From NCBI RefSeq assembly GCF_001552475.1, contig NZ_BCRG01000007.1, forward strand, positions 101,629-165,628: DNA of 64,000 nt, given 5' to 3'. The first letter of the stretch is position 1, and each line of letters opens with the position of its first letter. Positions 52,711 to 64,000 of the stretch are shown here, in pieces. A program made the translations under genes and the position numbers. A model generated the notes under the pieces. That model saw only the letters and a list, made by a program, of their open reading frames with translations, did not search any database and was not told the DNA's origin. Source of the DNA: Microbacterium oleivorans NBRC 103075. Its GTDB lineage: Bacteria; Actinomycetota; Actinomycetes; Actinomycetales; Microbacteriaceae.

Positions 52711-52717
52711 TGACTCC

Positions 52718-53767
52718 ATGACCTTCTCGGTCGCCGTCTCCGGCGCTTCCGGCTATGCGGGCGGCGAGATCCTCCGCCTCCTCGCATCGCACCCCGACGT
52801 CGAGATCCGCACCGTCACGGCGCACTCCAACGCCGGGCAGCCCCTCATCGACCATCAGCCCCACCTGCGCTCGCTTGCGCACCTGACGCTGCAGGACACC
52901 ACCCCGGAGGTGCTCGCAGGCCACGACATCGTGTTCCTCGCGCTGCCGCACGGTCAGTCGGCGCAGTACACCGACATGCTGTCCGACGCCCCGCTCGTGA
53001 TCGATGCGGGTGCGGACCACCGCTTGACCGACTCGGCCGCCTGGGACGCCTTCTATGGGGGGGCGTTCTCAGAGCCCTGGGCGTACGGTGTGCCCGAACT
53101 GGTCGTCGCATCCGAGAAGCAGCGCGGCGCACTCGTCGGTGCGCGCCGGATCGCGGCTCCGGGATGCAACGCCTCGACCGTCTCGCTGAGTCTTGCCCCC
53201 GGTGTGGCCGCGGGGGTCATCGATCCGGGCGACATCGTCACGGTCCTCGCCGTCGGCCCGTCCGGTGCGGGAAAGAGCCTCAAGACGAACCTGCTCGCGT
53301 CCGAGATCCTCGGCACCGCCAACCCGTATGCCGTGGGTGGCACGCACCGGCACATTCCCGAGATCCGGCAGGCGCTCGCCGCCGCCGCGCCCGCAGCCGG
53401 CGACATCCGCATCTCGTTCACTCCCGTGCTCGTCCCCATGTCCCGCGGCATCCTCGCCACCTCGACTGCCCCGATAGTGCCCGGTGTCACCGATGCGCAG
53501 ATCCGCGATGCCTGGGAGTCGGCCTACGCCGACGAACCGTTCGTGCACCTGCTTCCGGAAGGCTCCTTCCCGCGGACCGCGGATGTGCTGGGTGCGAACA
53601 CCGCACTCCTCGGCCTCGCGATCGACCGCTCCGCGGGCCGCGTCGTGGTGGTGGCAGCGGTCGACAACCTCGTCAAGGGCACCGCAGGTGCCGCGATCCA
53701 ATCGATGAACATCGCCCTCGGTCTCCCTGAGACCACGGGCTTGAGTGTGAACGGAGTGGCACCGTGA
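52718..53767 (+). CDS. argC: N-acetyl-gamma-glutamyl-phosphate reductase
   Basis: ArgC reduces N-acetylglutamyl phosphate to the semialdehyde with NADPH. The 349-residue protein starts with the cofactor loop [15 protein letters not shown], has PGCNAST with catalytic Cys near residue 150, and GPSGAGKS near residue 185. The ATG at 52718 matches the usual N-terminus; the frame is open further upstream through the leader region without conservation. GTGA overlap leads to argJ. Confidence 0.95.
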   Translation: MTFSVAVSGASGYAGGEILRLLASHPDVEIRTVTAHSNAGQPLIDHQPHLRSLAHLTLQDTTPEVLAGHDIVFLALPHGQSAQYTDMLSDAPLVIDAGADHRLTDSAAWDAFYGGAFSEPWAYGVPELVVASEKQRGALVGARRIAAPGCNASTVSLSLAPGVAAGVIDPGDIVTVLAVGPSGAGKSLKTNLLASEILGTANPYAVGGTHRHIPEIRQALAAAAPAAGDIRISFTPVLVPMSRGILATSTAPIVPGVTDAQIRDAWESAYADEPFVHLLPEGSFPRTADVLGANTALLGLAIDRSAGRVVVVAAVDNLVKGTAGAAIQSMNIALGLPETTGLSVNGVAP

Positions 53768-54921
53768 GCGTCACGGCAGCGCAGGGTTTCGAGGCGGCCG
53801 GAGTCGCCGTCGGTCTGAAGTCGACGGGGGCGAACGATGTCGCCGTCGTCGTGAACCGCGGACCGAAGAAGGTCGGTGCCGCCGTTTTCACGACGAACCG
53901 CGCCAAGGCGAACCCGATCCTCTGGTCGGAGCAGGTCATCGGTGACGGTCTTGTCGAGGCGATCGTCCTGAACTCCGGTGGGGCCAACTGCTTCACAGGG
54001 TCCTTCGGATTCCAGACCACTCATCAGACTGCCGAGAAAGCCGCCGAGCTCCTCGGCATCGGTGCCGGCGACGTGCTCGTCTGCTCGACCGGTCTCATCG
54101 GCACCGGTGACGAGGTCTTCCGCGGCAAGGTGCTCGACGGTGTCGACCAGGGCATCGCCGCCCTCTCGACGGACGGGGGAGAAGCGGCATCCCTCGCCAT
54201 CATGACGACGGACTCGCGGCCGAAGCGTTCCGTCGTCACTCGGGGCGGCTGGACGATCGGCGGCATGGCCAAGGGGGCCGGCATGCTGGCGCCCGGGCTC
54301 GCGACGATGCTCGTCGTCGTCACCACTGACGCCGACCTGGATGCCGCGGCCGCCGACGCTGCGCTGCGCGAGGCCACGCGGGTCAGCTTCGACCGGCTCG
54401 ACTCCGACGGCTGCATGTCGACGAACGACCAGGTGACGCTCCTCGCGAGCGGAGCCAGCGGCATCCGTCCCGACCCTGTGGAGTTCACCTCCGCGCTCAC
54501 GGAGCTCTGCCTCGATCTCGCCGCGCAGTTGCAGGGGGATGCCGAGGGGGCGAGCCACGACATCACGATCGAGGTCGTCGGGGCTGCGAACGAGGACGAC
54601 GCCGTCACCGTCGGCCGCTCGGTCGCTCGCAACAACCTCTTCAAGGCCGCGATCTTCGGAAACGATCCGAACTGGGGCCGCGTGCTCGCCGCGATCGGCA
54701 CGACGGATGCCGCCTTCGACCCGTACGACGTGGACGTGTCCTTCAACGGCGTTCGGGTCTGCACCGCAGGCGGGCCCGACCGCCCCCGCGAGGAGGTCGA
54801 CCTGACGCCTCGCGCCACGCACATCCTCGTCGACCTGCGCGTCGGCGATGCGGCGGCGACGATCCTCACCAACGACCTCACGCACGACTACGTCCACGAA
54901 AACAGCGCCTACTCGTCATGA
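53764..54921 (+). CDS. argJ: Glutamate N-acetyltransferase / amino-acid acetyltransferase
   Basis: ArgJ recycles the acetyl group from acetylornithine to glutamate (and may also use acetyl-CoA). The 385-residue precursor cuts itself before the Thr in [14 protein letters not shown] near residue 180, giving two chains; the oxyanion Thr-Gly pair is in CSTGLIGT near residue 109. The C-terminal [14 protein letters not shown] and final ENSAYSS are typical. It makes the pathway cyclic, so argE is not needed, and no argE is seen. Confidence 0.95.
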   Translation: MSVTAAQGFEAAGVAVGLKSTGANDVAVVVNRGPKKVGAAVFTTNRAKANPILWSEQVIGDGLVEAIVLNSGGANCFTGSFGFQTTHQTAEKAAELLGIGAGDVLVCSTGLIGTGDEVFRGKVLDGVDQGIAALSTDGGEAASLAIMTTDSRPKRSVVTRGGWTIGGMAKGAGMLAPGLATMLVVVTTDADLDAAAADAALREATRVSFDRLDSDGCMSTNDQVTLLASGASGIRPDPVEFTSALTELCLDLAAQLQGDAEGASHDITIEVVGAANEDDAVTVGRSVARNNLFKAAIFGNDPNWGRVLAAIGTTDAAFDPYDVDVSFNGVRVCTAGGPDRPREEVDLTPRATHILVDLRVGDAAATILTNDLTHDYVHENSAYSS

Positions 54922-55817
54922 CCGACATTCAGCAGACCACTCCGGAAGAGGCCGCCGGCAAGGCCGCCGTCCTCGTCGAGTCGCTCCCGTGGCTCAAGCG
55001 GTTCCGTGACCAGATCGTCGTCATCAAGTACGGCGGCAACGCGATGGTGAGCGAGGAGCTGCAGGCGGCCTTCGCTGAGGACATTGCCTACCTGCACCAC
55101 GTCGGTGTGAAGCCTGTCGTCGTCCACGGCGGCGGACCGCAGATATCCCAGATGCTCGACCGGCTCTCCATCCCCAGCGAGTTCAAGGGTGGATATCGCG
55201 TCACGAGCACAGAGGCGATCGGCGTCGTCCGCATGGTGCTGGCCGGGCAGATCAATCCGCAGCTCGTCTCCCGCATCAATGCGCACGGGTCGTTCGCGAC
55301 GGGCATGTCGGGGGAGGACGCCGGTCTCTTCGAGGGCCGGCGACGTGGTGTCGTCGTCGACGGCGCCGAACACGACCTCGGCCATGTCGGTGACGTCGTC
55401 GGCGTCGACCCGACGGCTATCCTCGACCACTTGGCGGCCGACCGTGTGCCCGTCGTGTCGTCGATCGCGCCCGACATCGATCAGCCGGGCAGTTCCCTCA
55501 ACGTGAATGCGGATGCTGCCGCAGCCGCCCTGGCGGTCGCGCTCGGAGCGGTCAAGCTCGTGATCCTGACCGACGTCGCAGGCCTGTACGCCGACTGGCC
55601 GAACCGCGATTCGCTCGTCTCGCACCTGACGGCAACGGAGCTCCGCACGATGCTGCCGAGCCTGGAGTCGGGGATGATCCCGAAGATGCAGGCCTGCCTT
55701 GACGCGGTCGACGGTGGCGTCGACCGGGCGGCGATCATCGACGGCCGGCAGCCGCACTCGGTGCTGGTCGAGCTCTTCACGCAACGCGGAATCGGAACAG
55801 AGGTGGTGGCGGGATGA
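54918..55817 (+). CDS. argB: Acetylglutamate kinase
   Basis: ArgB phosphorylates N-acetylglutamate and is the usual arginine-feedback point. The 299-residue amino-acid-kinase-fold protein has KYGGNAM near residue 35, VHGGGPQI near residue 71, and [16 protein letters not shown] near residue 195. The N-terminal helix of about 25 residues before the kinase core, which forms the Arg-sensitive hexamer in other species, is present. ATGA overlaps on both sides. Confidence 0.95.
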   Translation: MTDIQQTTPEEAAGKAAVLVESLPWLKRFRDQIVVIKYGGNAMVSEELQAAFAEDIAYLHHVGVKPVVVHGGGPQISQMLDRLSIPSEFKGGYRVTSTEAIGVVRMVLAGQINPQLVSRINAHGSFATGMSGEDAGLFEGRRRGVVVDGAEHDLGHVGDVVGVDPTAILDHLAADRVPVVSSIAPDIDQPGSSLNVNADAAAAALAVALGAVKLVILTDVAGLYADWPNRDSLVSHLTATELRTMLPSLESGMIPKMQACLDAVDGGVDRAAIIDGRQPHSVLVELFTQRGIGTEVVAG

Positions 55818-57055
55818 CCGCGCAGGCGACAGTGAGCTGGAAGGACGATGCCTCTCGCGACCTCGTCCTCAACTCGGGTGACCGGTTCGCGCTGCTGGTG
55901 CGCGGCGAGGGTGCGCACCTGTGGGACGACGAGGGCACTCGTTACCTCGACTTCCTCGGCGGTATCGCCGTCATCTCCCTCGGCCACGCCCACCCGGTGT
56001 TCGTGAAGGCCGTGGCGGATCAGGCCGCGACCCTCGGGCATGTCTCCAACTACTTCGCGACGCCTCCGCAGCTGGGGCTCGCTGCGCGACTCAAGCGCCT
56101 CGCCGGCACGGGCGAGTCCGGCCGGGTCTACTTCGGCAACTCGGGCGCCGAGGCGAACGAGGCGGCCTTCAAGCTCGCTCGTCTCCACGGCGGGGCGGAT
56201 CGCCCCCGCATCCTCGCCCTGAAGAACGCCTTCCACGGCCGCACAATGGGAACGCTCGCCCTCACCGGTAAGCCTGCGATGCAGCAGCCGTTCGAGCCGA
56301 TGGTTCCCGGCGTCGAGTTCCTCGACTCGACGATCGAGGCGCTCGAAGCTGCCATCGACGACCGCGTGGCAGCGCTGTTTGTCGAGCCGATCAAGGGGGA
56401 GGCCGGTGTCCTCGAGTTGCCGGAGGGATACCTCGCCGCAGCCCGCGAACTCACCGAGCGCCACGGCGCGCTGCTGATCATCGACGAGATCCAGACGGGA
56501 GCCGGTCGCACCGGCGCATGGTTCGCCTTCCAGCACACCGGCATCACACCCGACGCCATCACCGTCGCGAAGGGCATCGGCAACGGCATCCCGATCGGCG
56601 CTCTCATCACGTTCGGTGCCGCGAGCGATCTCTTCTACCCGGGCACGCACGGGTCCACGTTCGGCGGCAACCCACTGGCGACGGCCGTCGCGTCGGCCGT
56701 CCTCGACGAGATCGAGAGCGCCGGGTTGGTCGACGCTGCCGCGGAGCGTGGTCAGCAGATCCGCGACGCGGTGACGGCGATCGGTTCCGCCCTGGTCGAG
56801 GGATGCCGCGGCCAGGGCCTCCTGATCGGGGTCGCTCTGCGGCATCCCGTCGCCGGCGCGGTCGTCGCCGCAGCCCAGCAGCACGGGCTGATCATCAACG
56901 CGGCCAACGACTCGACGATTCGTCTCGCCCCGGCGCTGACGATCGGTGACGTCGAGATCGACGAATTCCAGAACCTTTTCGCCCGCGCCCTCGCGACCGT
57001 CGAGGACGCCCTGATGCTGGACGACACCCACGAGACCACGGAGGCCTCCGCATGA
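55814..57055 (+). CDS. argD: Acetylornithine aminotransferase
   Basis: The 413-residue class III aminotransferase has [17 protein letters not shown] near residue 46, [15 protein letters not shown] near residue 112, the [11 protein letters not shown] motif near residue 226 and the PLP lysine in [14 protein letters not shown] near residue 255. It converts the semialdehyde to acetylornithine. It overlaps argB and argF by 4 bases each. Confidence 0.95.
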   Translation: MTAQATVSWKDDASRDLVLNSGDRFALLVRGEGAHLWDDEGTRYLDFLGGIAVISLGHAHPVFVKAVADQAATLGHVSNYFATPPQLGLAARLKRLAGTGESGRVYFGNSGAEANEAAFKLARLHGGADRPRILALKNAFHGRTMGTLALTGKPAMQQPFEPMVPGVEFLDSTIEALEAAIDDRVAALFVEPIKGEAGVLELPEGYLAAARELTERHGALLIIDEIQTGAGRTGAWFAFQHTGITPDAITVAKGIGNGIPIGALITFGAASDLFYPGTHGSTFGGNPLATAVASAVLDEIESAGLVDAAAERGQQIRDAVTAIGSALVEGCRGQGLLIGVALRHPVAGAVVAAAQQHGLIINAANDSTIRLAPALTIGDVEIDEFQNLFARALATVEDALMLDDTHETTEASA

Positions 57056-57971
57056 CCCGCCATCTGCTGCGCGACGATGACCTGACCCCTGCCGAGCAGG
57101 CCGAGATCCTCGACCTCGCCCTCGAGCTGAAGGCCGATCGCTGGAGGGAGAAGCCCCTCGAGGGGCCGCAGACCGTCGCGGTCATCTTCGACAAGTCCTC
57201 CACGCGCACCCGGGTGTCGTTCGCCGTCGGCATCGCCGACCTGGGCGGATCGCCACTCATCATCTCGACGGCCAACAGCCAGCTCGGCGGCAAGGAGACC
57301 CCGTCCGACACGGCGCGGGTGCTGGAGCGACAGGTCGCGGCGATCGTGTGGCGGACCTACGCGCAGGCCGGCCTCGAGGAGATGGCCGCGGGGACACGGG
57401 TTCCCGTCGTGAACGCGCTCAGCGACGACTTTCACCCCTGCCAGCTGCTCGCCGACCTGCTCACGATTCGCGAGCACAAGGGGTCGCTCGCCGGCCTCAC
57501 TCTCGCGTTCTTCGGCGACGGACTGTCGAACATGTCGCACTCCTACGCCCTCGCCGGCGTCACCGCCGGCATGCACGTGCGTATCGCGTCACCTGAGGCC
57601 TATGCGCCGCGTCCCGATGTCGTCGCGGATGCCGATCGCATCGCCGCGTCGACGGGTGGGTCGCTGACCCTGTACACCGATCCCCTCGAAGCGGCGGCCG
57701 GTGCCGACGTGATCGTCACCGACACGTGGGTGTCGATGGGTAAGGAAGAGGAGAAGATCGCGCGGCTGCGTGACCTGGGTTCGTACAAGGTCACCCAGGA
57801 GACGATGACGCTCGCTCAGGACGACGCGATCTTCATCCACTGCCTCCCCGCCGACCGCGGGTACGAAGTGGATGCCGACGTGATCGACGGGCCGCAGAGC
57901 GTGGTCTGGGACGAGGCGGAGAATCGTCTGCACGCGCAGAAGGCGCTTCTGGTGTGGCTGCTCCGTCAGCA

Positions 57972-57975
<4 letters not shown>
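57052..57975 (+). CDS. argF: Ornithine carbamoyltransferase
   Basis: ArgF joins ornithine and carbamoyl phosphate to citrulline. The 307-residue protein has the carbamoyl-phosphate motif SSTRTR near residue 48, FHPCQLLAD near residue 125 and HCLPADRG near residue 262. It is the catalytic anabolic type. ATGA overlap with the next membrane protein gene is unexpected for the pathway. Confidence 0.96.
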
Positions 57976-60508
<2,533 letters not shown>

Positions 60509-60532
60509 CGGTGGAACTTATAAACCGAGGAA

Positions 60533-60551
60533 AATAAGCAAAACGCTTATT
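60533..60551. promoter_or_regulatory. AT-rich palindrome AATAAGC-N5-GCTTATT, candidate operator
   Basis: A perfect 7-base inverted repeat in an AT-rich patch of an otherwise GC-rich window; it overlaps the first bases of the -35 element of the SatD-like gene. The encoded protein has a C-terminal helix-turn-helix, so autoregulation is the simplest reading. Confidence 0.55.
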
Positions 60552-60578
60552 GCACTCCGAAGATAACCGACGTAACCT
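60550..60578 (+). promoter_or_regulatory. Promoter of the SatD-like gene
   Basis: -35 TTGCAC (60550-60555) and -10 TAACCT (60573-60578) with 17 bases between; ATG at 60586 is seven bases after the -10, again leaderless. Confidence 0.6.
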
Positions 60579-60585
60579 GCGTTCC

Positions 60586-61227
60586 ATGACACTTCGCGTC
60601 GCAGTGATCGCCGACATCGTCGGTTCTCGGACCCTCGCTGATCGCGCGGGAGCGCAGCGATCGATCGTGGCGACCGCTGGTCGCGTCCACGCGGACCACC
60701 CTGTCGCGGCATCTGCGTTGGCCGCCACGGTCGGCGACGAGTTCCAGTCCGTGTATCGCACTCTCACCGCCGCGTTGACCTCGCTCCTCTTGATCCAGCT
60801 GGACCTCCCCGAGGGGGTGCAGCTGAGGTTCGGAATCGGAGTGGGTGCGGTCGGCCCCGTCGATGAGGCGATCACGGACGGACCCGGGTGGTGGGCCGCG
60901 CGCGCGGCGATCGATGAAGCGCACCGCCTGCAGGACCGCGCCGTGCCGCACGCGCGCACGCGGATCGCCGCGACCAAGGAAGAGGATGCCGTCATGCTCG
61001 AACGCATCGCGTACGCCAACGCCTACGTCCTCGCTCGCGACGAGCTCGTCGCATCTATGAGCGAACGGACCCGGCGCCTCACGTACGGCCGGTGCCTCGG
61101 GCGCACCCAGCGGGAGCTGGCGGATGCCGAGGGGATCACGCAGCCGGCGGTCTCTCAAGCACTCGCGACCGCCGGTTCAGCCGCGCTCGTCGCGGGGTTC
61201 GCCGACCTGGCGAAGGACCCGTCGTGA
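60586..61227 (+). CDS. SatD family protein with C-terminal helix-turn-helix
   Basis: The 213-residue protein starts VAVIADIVGSR and has TVGDEFQSVY near residue 48, the SatD pattern that resembles a nucleotide-cyclase half site. The C-terminus, TQRELADAEGITQPAVSQAL, is a clear helix-turn-helix. The start at 60586 is set by the promoter; an earlier in-frame ATG at 60550 falls on the -35. SatD was named in a Streptococcus acid-stress operon; its biochemistry is unknown. GTGA overlap joins it to a membrane protein. Confidence 0.82.
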   Translation: MTLRVAVIADIVGSRTLADRAGAQRSIVATAGRVHADHPVAASALAATVGDEFQSVYRTLTAALTSLLLIQLDLPEGVQLRFGIGVGAVGPVDEAITDGPGWWAARAAIDEAHRLQDRAVPHARTRIAATKEEDAVMLERIAYANAYVLARDELVASMSERTRRLTYGRCLGRTQRELADAEGITQPAVSQALATAGSAALVAGFADLAKDPS

Positions 61228-61919
61228 TCGGGGCGGGGATCGTCCTCCTGGCAGTGGGCCTCGCGGACCTCATCCGACTGCACGTGTCAGGGCGCCGGCG
61301 CGGAGCGATCTACGTCCTGGCTGTGCTCGCCGTCGTCATCGGAGCCGCCGGAGCGGATGCCGCAGTCTGGGCATTCGTCGCTGCGGGAGTCTCCGCGCTG
61401 TGGATCTTGGCGACACGCGGCTCGACGGGCGGTCGATCAGGACTGTGGCCGTTGGTCGGTGTCGCGCTGGTCACCGTCGGAGCGGTCGCGTTCGTCGGCG
61501 TCCGGGCGGACCAGGGGCCGCTGGGGGCAGTCTGGCCGGTCGGCTCGCCGCTGGGCGCGGTCAGTCTCGACGTCGGGGTGCTCGTGGGGGGAGCCCTCGT
61601 CTTCCTGACCGAGTCCGGCAACGTCGTGGTCCGCTCCGCGCTCCGTGGCGGTGATGTCGCGGTCGACGCGCCGACGGTGCTGAAGGGCGGGCGGCTCATC
61701 GGACCCCTCGAGCGCGTCCTCGTGTTCGCGTTGACCGTGACGGGCGCATTCACGCTGCTCGCCGCCGTCCTCGCCGCGAAGGGAATCGTGCGGTTCCCGG
61801 AGATCTCCCGCGACACCGATCTCGGCACGCGGGCCGAGTACTTCCTCATCGGGAGCCTCGTCAGCTGGGCGACGGCTCTCGGTGCGGCCTTTCTGCTCTG
61901 GTGGGGAACGTCCGCCTGA
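61224..61919 (+). CDS. Membrane protein paired with SatD-like gene
   Basis: A 231-residue hydrophobic protein with about seven spans and no recognised motif. It is coupled to the SatD-like regulator by GTGA, so they likely work together: a cytoplasmic switch and a membrane partner. In other phyla satD also lies beside a membrane-protein gene. I cannot assign a function. Confidence 0.7.
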   Translation: MIGAGIVLLAVGLADLIRLHVSGRRRGAIYVLAVLAVVIGAAGADAAVWAFVAAGVSALWILATRGSTGGRSGLWPLVGVALVTVGAVAFVGVRADQGPLGAVWPVGSPLGAVSLDVGVLVGGALVFLTESGNVVVRSALRGGDVAVDAPTVLKGGRLIGPLERVLVFALTVTGAFTLLAAVLAAKGIVRFPEISRDTDLGTRAEYFLIGSLVSWATALGAAFLLWWGTSA

Positions 61920-61957
61920 TCCTTGCCCGTCCTCGGCGCATCTGGTTTTCTCTGGTC

Positions 61958-62308
61958 ATGGCGAAAATGGAGCACTTCGAGATCCCCGTCGATGACATTC
62001 GGCGGGCGCAGACCTTCTACAAGGACGTCCTCGGCTTCGACTACACCCCGTGGGGCGACGACATGGGGACGATCACGCATCCCGACGGCGAAGGCTCGAA
62101 CGGCGACCTTCACGTCCGCGGTGTTCTGCCCCATCCCACGGTCGTCTTCACGGTGGACCGGATAGAGGACACCATCGACCTTGCGGTCGCAGCCGGCGGT
62201 GAGCAGATGGGGGAGATCCAGCCACTCGATGAGCGCTCGCGCTGGGTGTATCTCCGCGACTCGGAGGGCAACGTCATCGGACTGTACGACGAGGTCGCCC
62301 CGGACTGA
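61958..62308 (+). CDS. VOC (glyoxalase/bleomycin-resistance) family protein
   Basis: A 116-residue single VOC domain: EHFEIPVDDIRRAQTFYKDV at the start (split by the strand turn) and YLRDSEGNVIGLYDEVA at the end, with metal-site His and Glu positions in the first and last strands. Glyoxalase-like or dioxygenase-like activity or plain ligand binding are all possible. ATG at 61958 is chosen; the frame is open upstream inside the membrane-protein gene. Confidence 0.85.
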   Translation: MAKMEHFEIPVDDIRRAQTFYKDVLGFDYTPWGDDMGTITHPDGEGSNGDLHVRGVLPHPTVVFTVDRIEDTIDLAVAAGGEQMGEIQPLDERSRWVYLRDSEGNVIGLYDEVAPD

Positions 62309-62327
62309 TCCGCCGAGAGCCCGCTGG

Positions 62328-62333
62328 TAGCCT
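62328..62333 (+). promoter_or_regulatory. -10 hexamer TAGCCT of tyrS (leaderless)
   Basis: TAGCCT, seven bases, then GTG at 62341. GGAGG lies within the spacer but is only 2 bases from the GTG, too close for a normal ribosome-binding site. No T-box leader is possible with this start. Confidence 0.5.
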
Positions 62334-62340
62334 GGAGGGC

Positions 62341-63654
62341 GTGTCTGAAACCGTTTCGAGCGCTGACCTGACAGCACTCGCGCCCGCCAATGACCCGTCC
62401 TTCGAGAACGTATGGGACGAGATCGTCTGGCGCGGCCTCGTGCACGTGTCGACCGATGAGCACTCGCTGCGCGAGCTTCTGTCCGGGGACCCGATCACGT
62501 ACTACTGCGGCTTCGACCCGACCGCACCGAGCCTGCATCTCGGCAACCTGGTGCAGCTGCTCCTCCTGCGCCGGCTCCAGCTGGCGGGACACAAGCCGCT
62601 CGGTCTGGTCGGCGGCTCCACGGGCCTCATCGGTGACCCGCGTCCCACGGCAGAGCGGACGCTGAACACCCGCGAAACCGTCACCGATTGGGTTGAACGA
62701 CTGCGTGGCCAGGTGGGGCGCTTCCTGAGTTTCGAGGGCGACAACGCGGCGCGACTCGTGAACAACCTTGACTGGACCGCGCCGATGAGCGCGATCGATT
62801 TCCTGCGCGAGGTCGGCAAGCACTACCGCGTCGGCACCATGCTGAAGAAGGATGCGGTCGCCGCCCGTCTGAACTCCGATGCAGGCATCAGCTACACCGA
62901 GTTCAGCTACCAGATCCTGCAGGGGATGGACTACCTCGAACTCTTCCGCCAGTACGAGTGCGTCCTGCAGACCGGCGGCAGTGATCAGTGGGGCAACCTC
63001 ACGAGTGGCACGGACCTCATCCATCGCGTCGAGGGCAGGTCGGTTCACGCGATCGGTACGCCGTTGATCACCAACAGTGACGGCACGAAGTTCGGTAAGA
63101 GCGAGGGCAACGCGGTCTGGCTGGATGCCGAGATGTGCAGCCCGTACCGCATGTACCAGTTCTGGCTCAACACGGACGACGCTGATGTCATCTCCCGCCT
63201 GAAGATCTTCACGTTCCTCACTCGCGCGGAGATCGAGCAGTACGAGCGACTCGTCGAGACGGAGCCCTTCCGCCGTGCGGCACAGCGCCGTCTTGCGATG
63301 GAGGTGACGACGACCGTTCACGGACTGCAGGCGGCGTCGGCCGTCGTCGCCGCATCGGAGGCCCTCTTCGGGCAGGGGGATCTGACGGCCCTCGACGCGC
63401 CCACACTGCGAACCGCACTCGAGGAGCTTCCGAACGTCACGGCCGTCGATCAGATCTCCGTGGTGCAAGCGCTCATCGAGACCGGCCTCGTGTCGAGCGC
63501 CGGTGAGGCCCGTCGGGCGATCTCGCAGGGCGGCGTGTCCGTCGACGGCGTCAAGGTCGTCGACGGGGAGCAACTCATCACGGGCACCCTCCCGGGAGGC
63601 GTGTCCGTTCTCCGCCGAGGAAAGAAGACCCTCGCGGGCGTGTTCGCATCCTGA
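62341..63654 (+). CDS. tyrS: Tyrosine--tRNA ligase
   Basis: The 437-residue class I synthetase has the HIGH-like motif HLGN in PSLHLGNLVQ near residue 63, GGSDQWGNLTSG near residue 211, the KMSKS-like KFGKS near residue 250 and a C-terminal S4 RNA-binding domain (SSAGEARRAISQGGVSVDG). Length and motifs are those of bacterial TyrRS. A terminator hairpin follows 17 bases after the stop. Confidence 0.96.
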   Translation: MSETVSSADLTALAPANDPSFENVWDEIVWRGLVHVSTDEHSLRELLSGDPITYYCGFDPTAPSLHLGNLVQLLLLRRLQLAGHKPLGLVGGSTGLIGDPRPTAERTLNTRETVTDWVERLRGQVGRFLSFEGDNAARLVNNLDWTAPMSAIDFLREVGKHYRVGTMLKKDAVAARLNSDAGISYTEFSYQILQGMDYLELFRQYECVLQTGGSDQWGNLTSGTDLIHRVEGRSVHAIGTPLITNSDGTKFGKSEGNAVWLDAEMCSPYRMYQFWLNTDDADVISRLKIFTFLTRAEIEQYERLVETEPFRRAAQRRLAMEVTTTVHGLQAASAVVAASEALFGQGDLTALDAPTLRTALEELPNVTAVDQISVVQALIETGLVSSAGEARRAISQGGVSVDGVKVVDGEQLITGTLPGGVSVLRRGKKTLAGVFAS

Positions 63655-63671
63655 GCACCCTCGTTACGAAG

Positions 63672-63705
63672 AGGCCGCCCACCCCATCGCGGGGGAGGGC
63701 GGCCT
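63672..63705 (+). terminator. Terminator of tyrS
   Basis: AGGCCGCCC and GGGCGGCCT form the outer stem and CCCC/GGGG the inner stem around a short loop; the 3' side continues TTCCTCGTTTG. Confidence 0.8.
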
Positions 63706-63756
63706 TCCTCGTTTGCCGGCTCCGCCTGCGCGACACGCCCGGGGTGCGAGCAGGAT

Positions 63757-63785
63757 TTGCCGGACCTCCGAGCCCCGCGTAACTT
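63757..63785 (+). promoter_or_regulatory. Strong promoter in the right-end intergenic region
   Basis: -35 TTGCCG (63757-63762), 17 bases, -10 TAACTT (63780-63785). Unlike the other promoters here it is followed by more than 200 bases without a start codon in a good context, as before rRNA operons or regulated leaders. The downstream gene lies outside the window. Confidence 0.55.
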
Positions 63786-64000
63786 ATTACTTGTTCGCCC
63801 CACAGGGAAGAGCGAGAGACCGGAAGGCCTCCCCGCCCCCTCAAGCGGAGAACAAAATCCATCCCAAACCTCTCCTAGAGAGAACATGACCTTTTGGTCT
63901 AGGATGGGGACTCCACCTCGAAGCCCGTGGTGATGAGCTCGCATCGATCTTCAGATCGGCGTGTGCCGTCTCGTTCGGGAGTCGAGCGGAGAGCAGTGAC
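63786..64000 (+). other. Structured, gene-free leader running off the window
   Basis: No convincing ORF. Inverted repeats: CTCTC-CTA-GAGAG (63870-63882), CCTAGA/TCTAGG around GACC-TTTT-GGTC (about 63874-63903), CGATCT-TC-AGATCG (63945-63958), and GACTCC/GGAGTC (about 63910 with 63977). A further -10-like TAGGAT lies at 63899. It is the leader of a gene or RNA operon beyond 64000; an rRNA operon is possible, but the 16S start is not seen. Confidence 0.45.

Overview
The window is chromosomal DNA of a high-GC actinobacterium, most likely Microbacteriaceae and probably Microbacterium. The signs are very GC-rich codons, a ClgR-type regulator next to DUF3046 and recA-recX, ThyX instead of ThyA, a PriA-like HisA, a LysM gene divergent from lexA, a glutamate-type ABC operon, and many genes whose -10 hexamer lies only 6-9 bases before the start codon (leaderless transcription). 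It is housekeeping DNA read mostly from the plus strand. I see no prophage, insertion sequence, CRISPR array or tRNA.

Layout. 1-5 kb: end of a histidine phosphatase, a TSUP transporter, dapB, a TPR protein, then a minus-strand block (TIGR01777 epimerase, OsmC, DUF4395, membrane thioredoxin). 5-10 kb: thyX, an SDR, a decayed DUF559-like fragment, dapA-rnj and a GNAT enzyme. 10-25 kb: ftsK, pgsA-cinA, clgR-DUF3046, recA-recX, a two-gene ABC exporter, miaB-miaA, a hydrolase-TetR pair, dapF, an RsmC-like methyltransferase and hflX. 25-36 kb: an S9 peptidase, metF-metE, lexA divergent from a LysM gene, hisC-hisB-hisH-hisA and an SseB-like gene. 36-46 kb: DUF1844, infC-rpmI-rplT, a TrmH-type methyltransferase, gluABCD and pheS-pheT. 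46-52 kb: a carboxylesterase, an AAA ATPase, an ABC-2 exporter and a nucleotide-sugar-epimerase-like gene. 52-60 kb: argC-J-B-D-F, a membrane acyltransferase-like gene, and argH. 60-64 kb: a SatD-like regulator with a membrane partner, a VOC protein, tyrS, then a promoter and structured leader running off the right edge.

Three pathways stand out. Lysine/diaminopimelate genes are scattered (dapB, dapA, dapF). The arginine genes form a tight run of overlapping reading frames without argG or argR. The SOS circuit is visible as lexA, recA and the LysM gene with matching LexA boxes.

The most interesting signals are small: a 24-codon Arg-rich leaderless reading frame with nested hairpins just before argC (candidate attenuator); infC apparently starting at ATC; a metF leader that can pair with its own ribosome-binding site; an octamer, GGATGCCG, present about 80 times by hand count and also built as inverted pairs into two terminators; and an AT-rich palindrome on the -35 of the SatD-like gene. 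All coordinates and motif calls are by eye; no database search was run.
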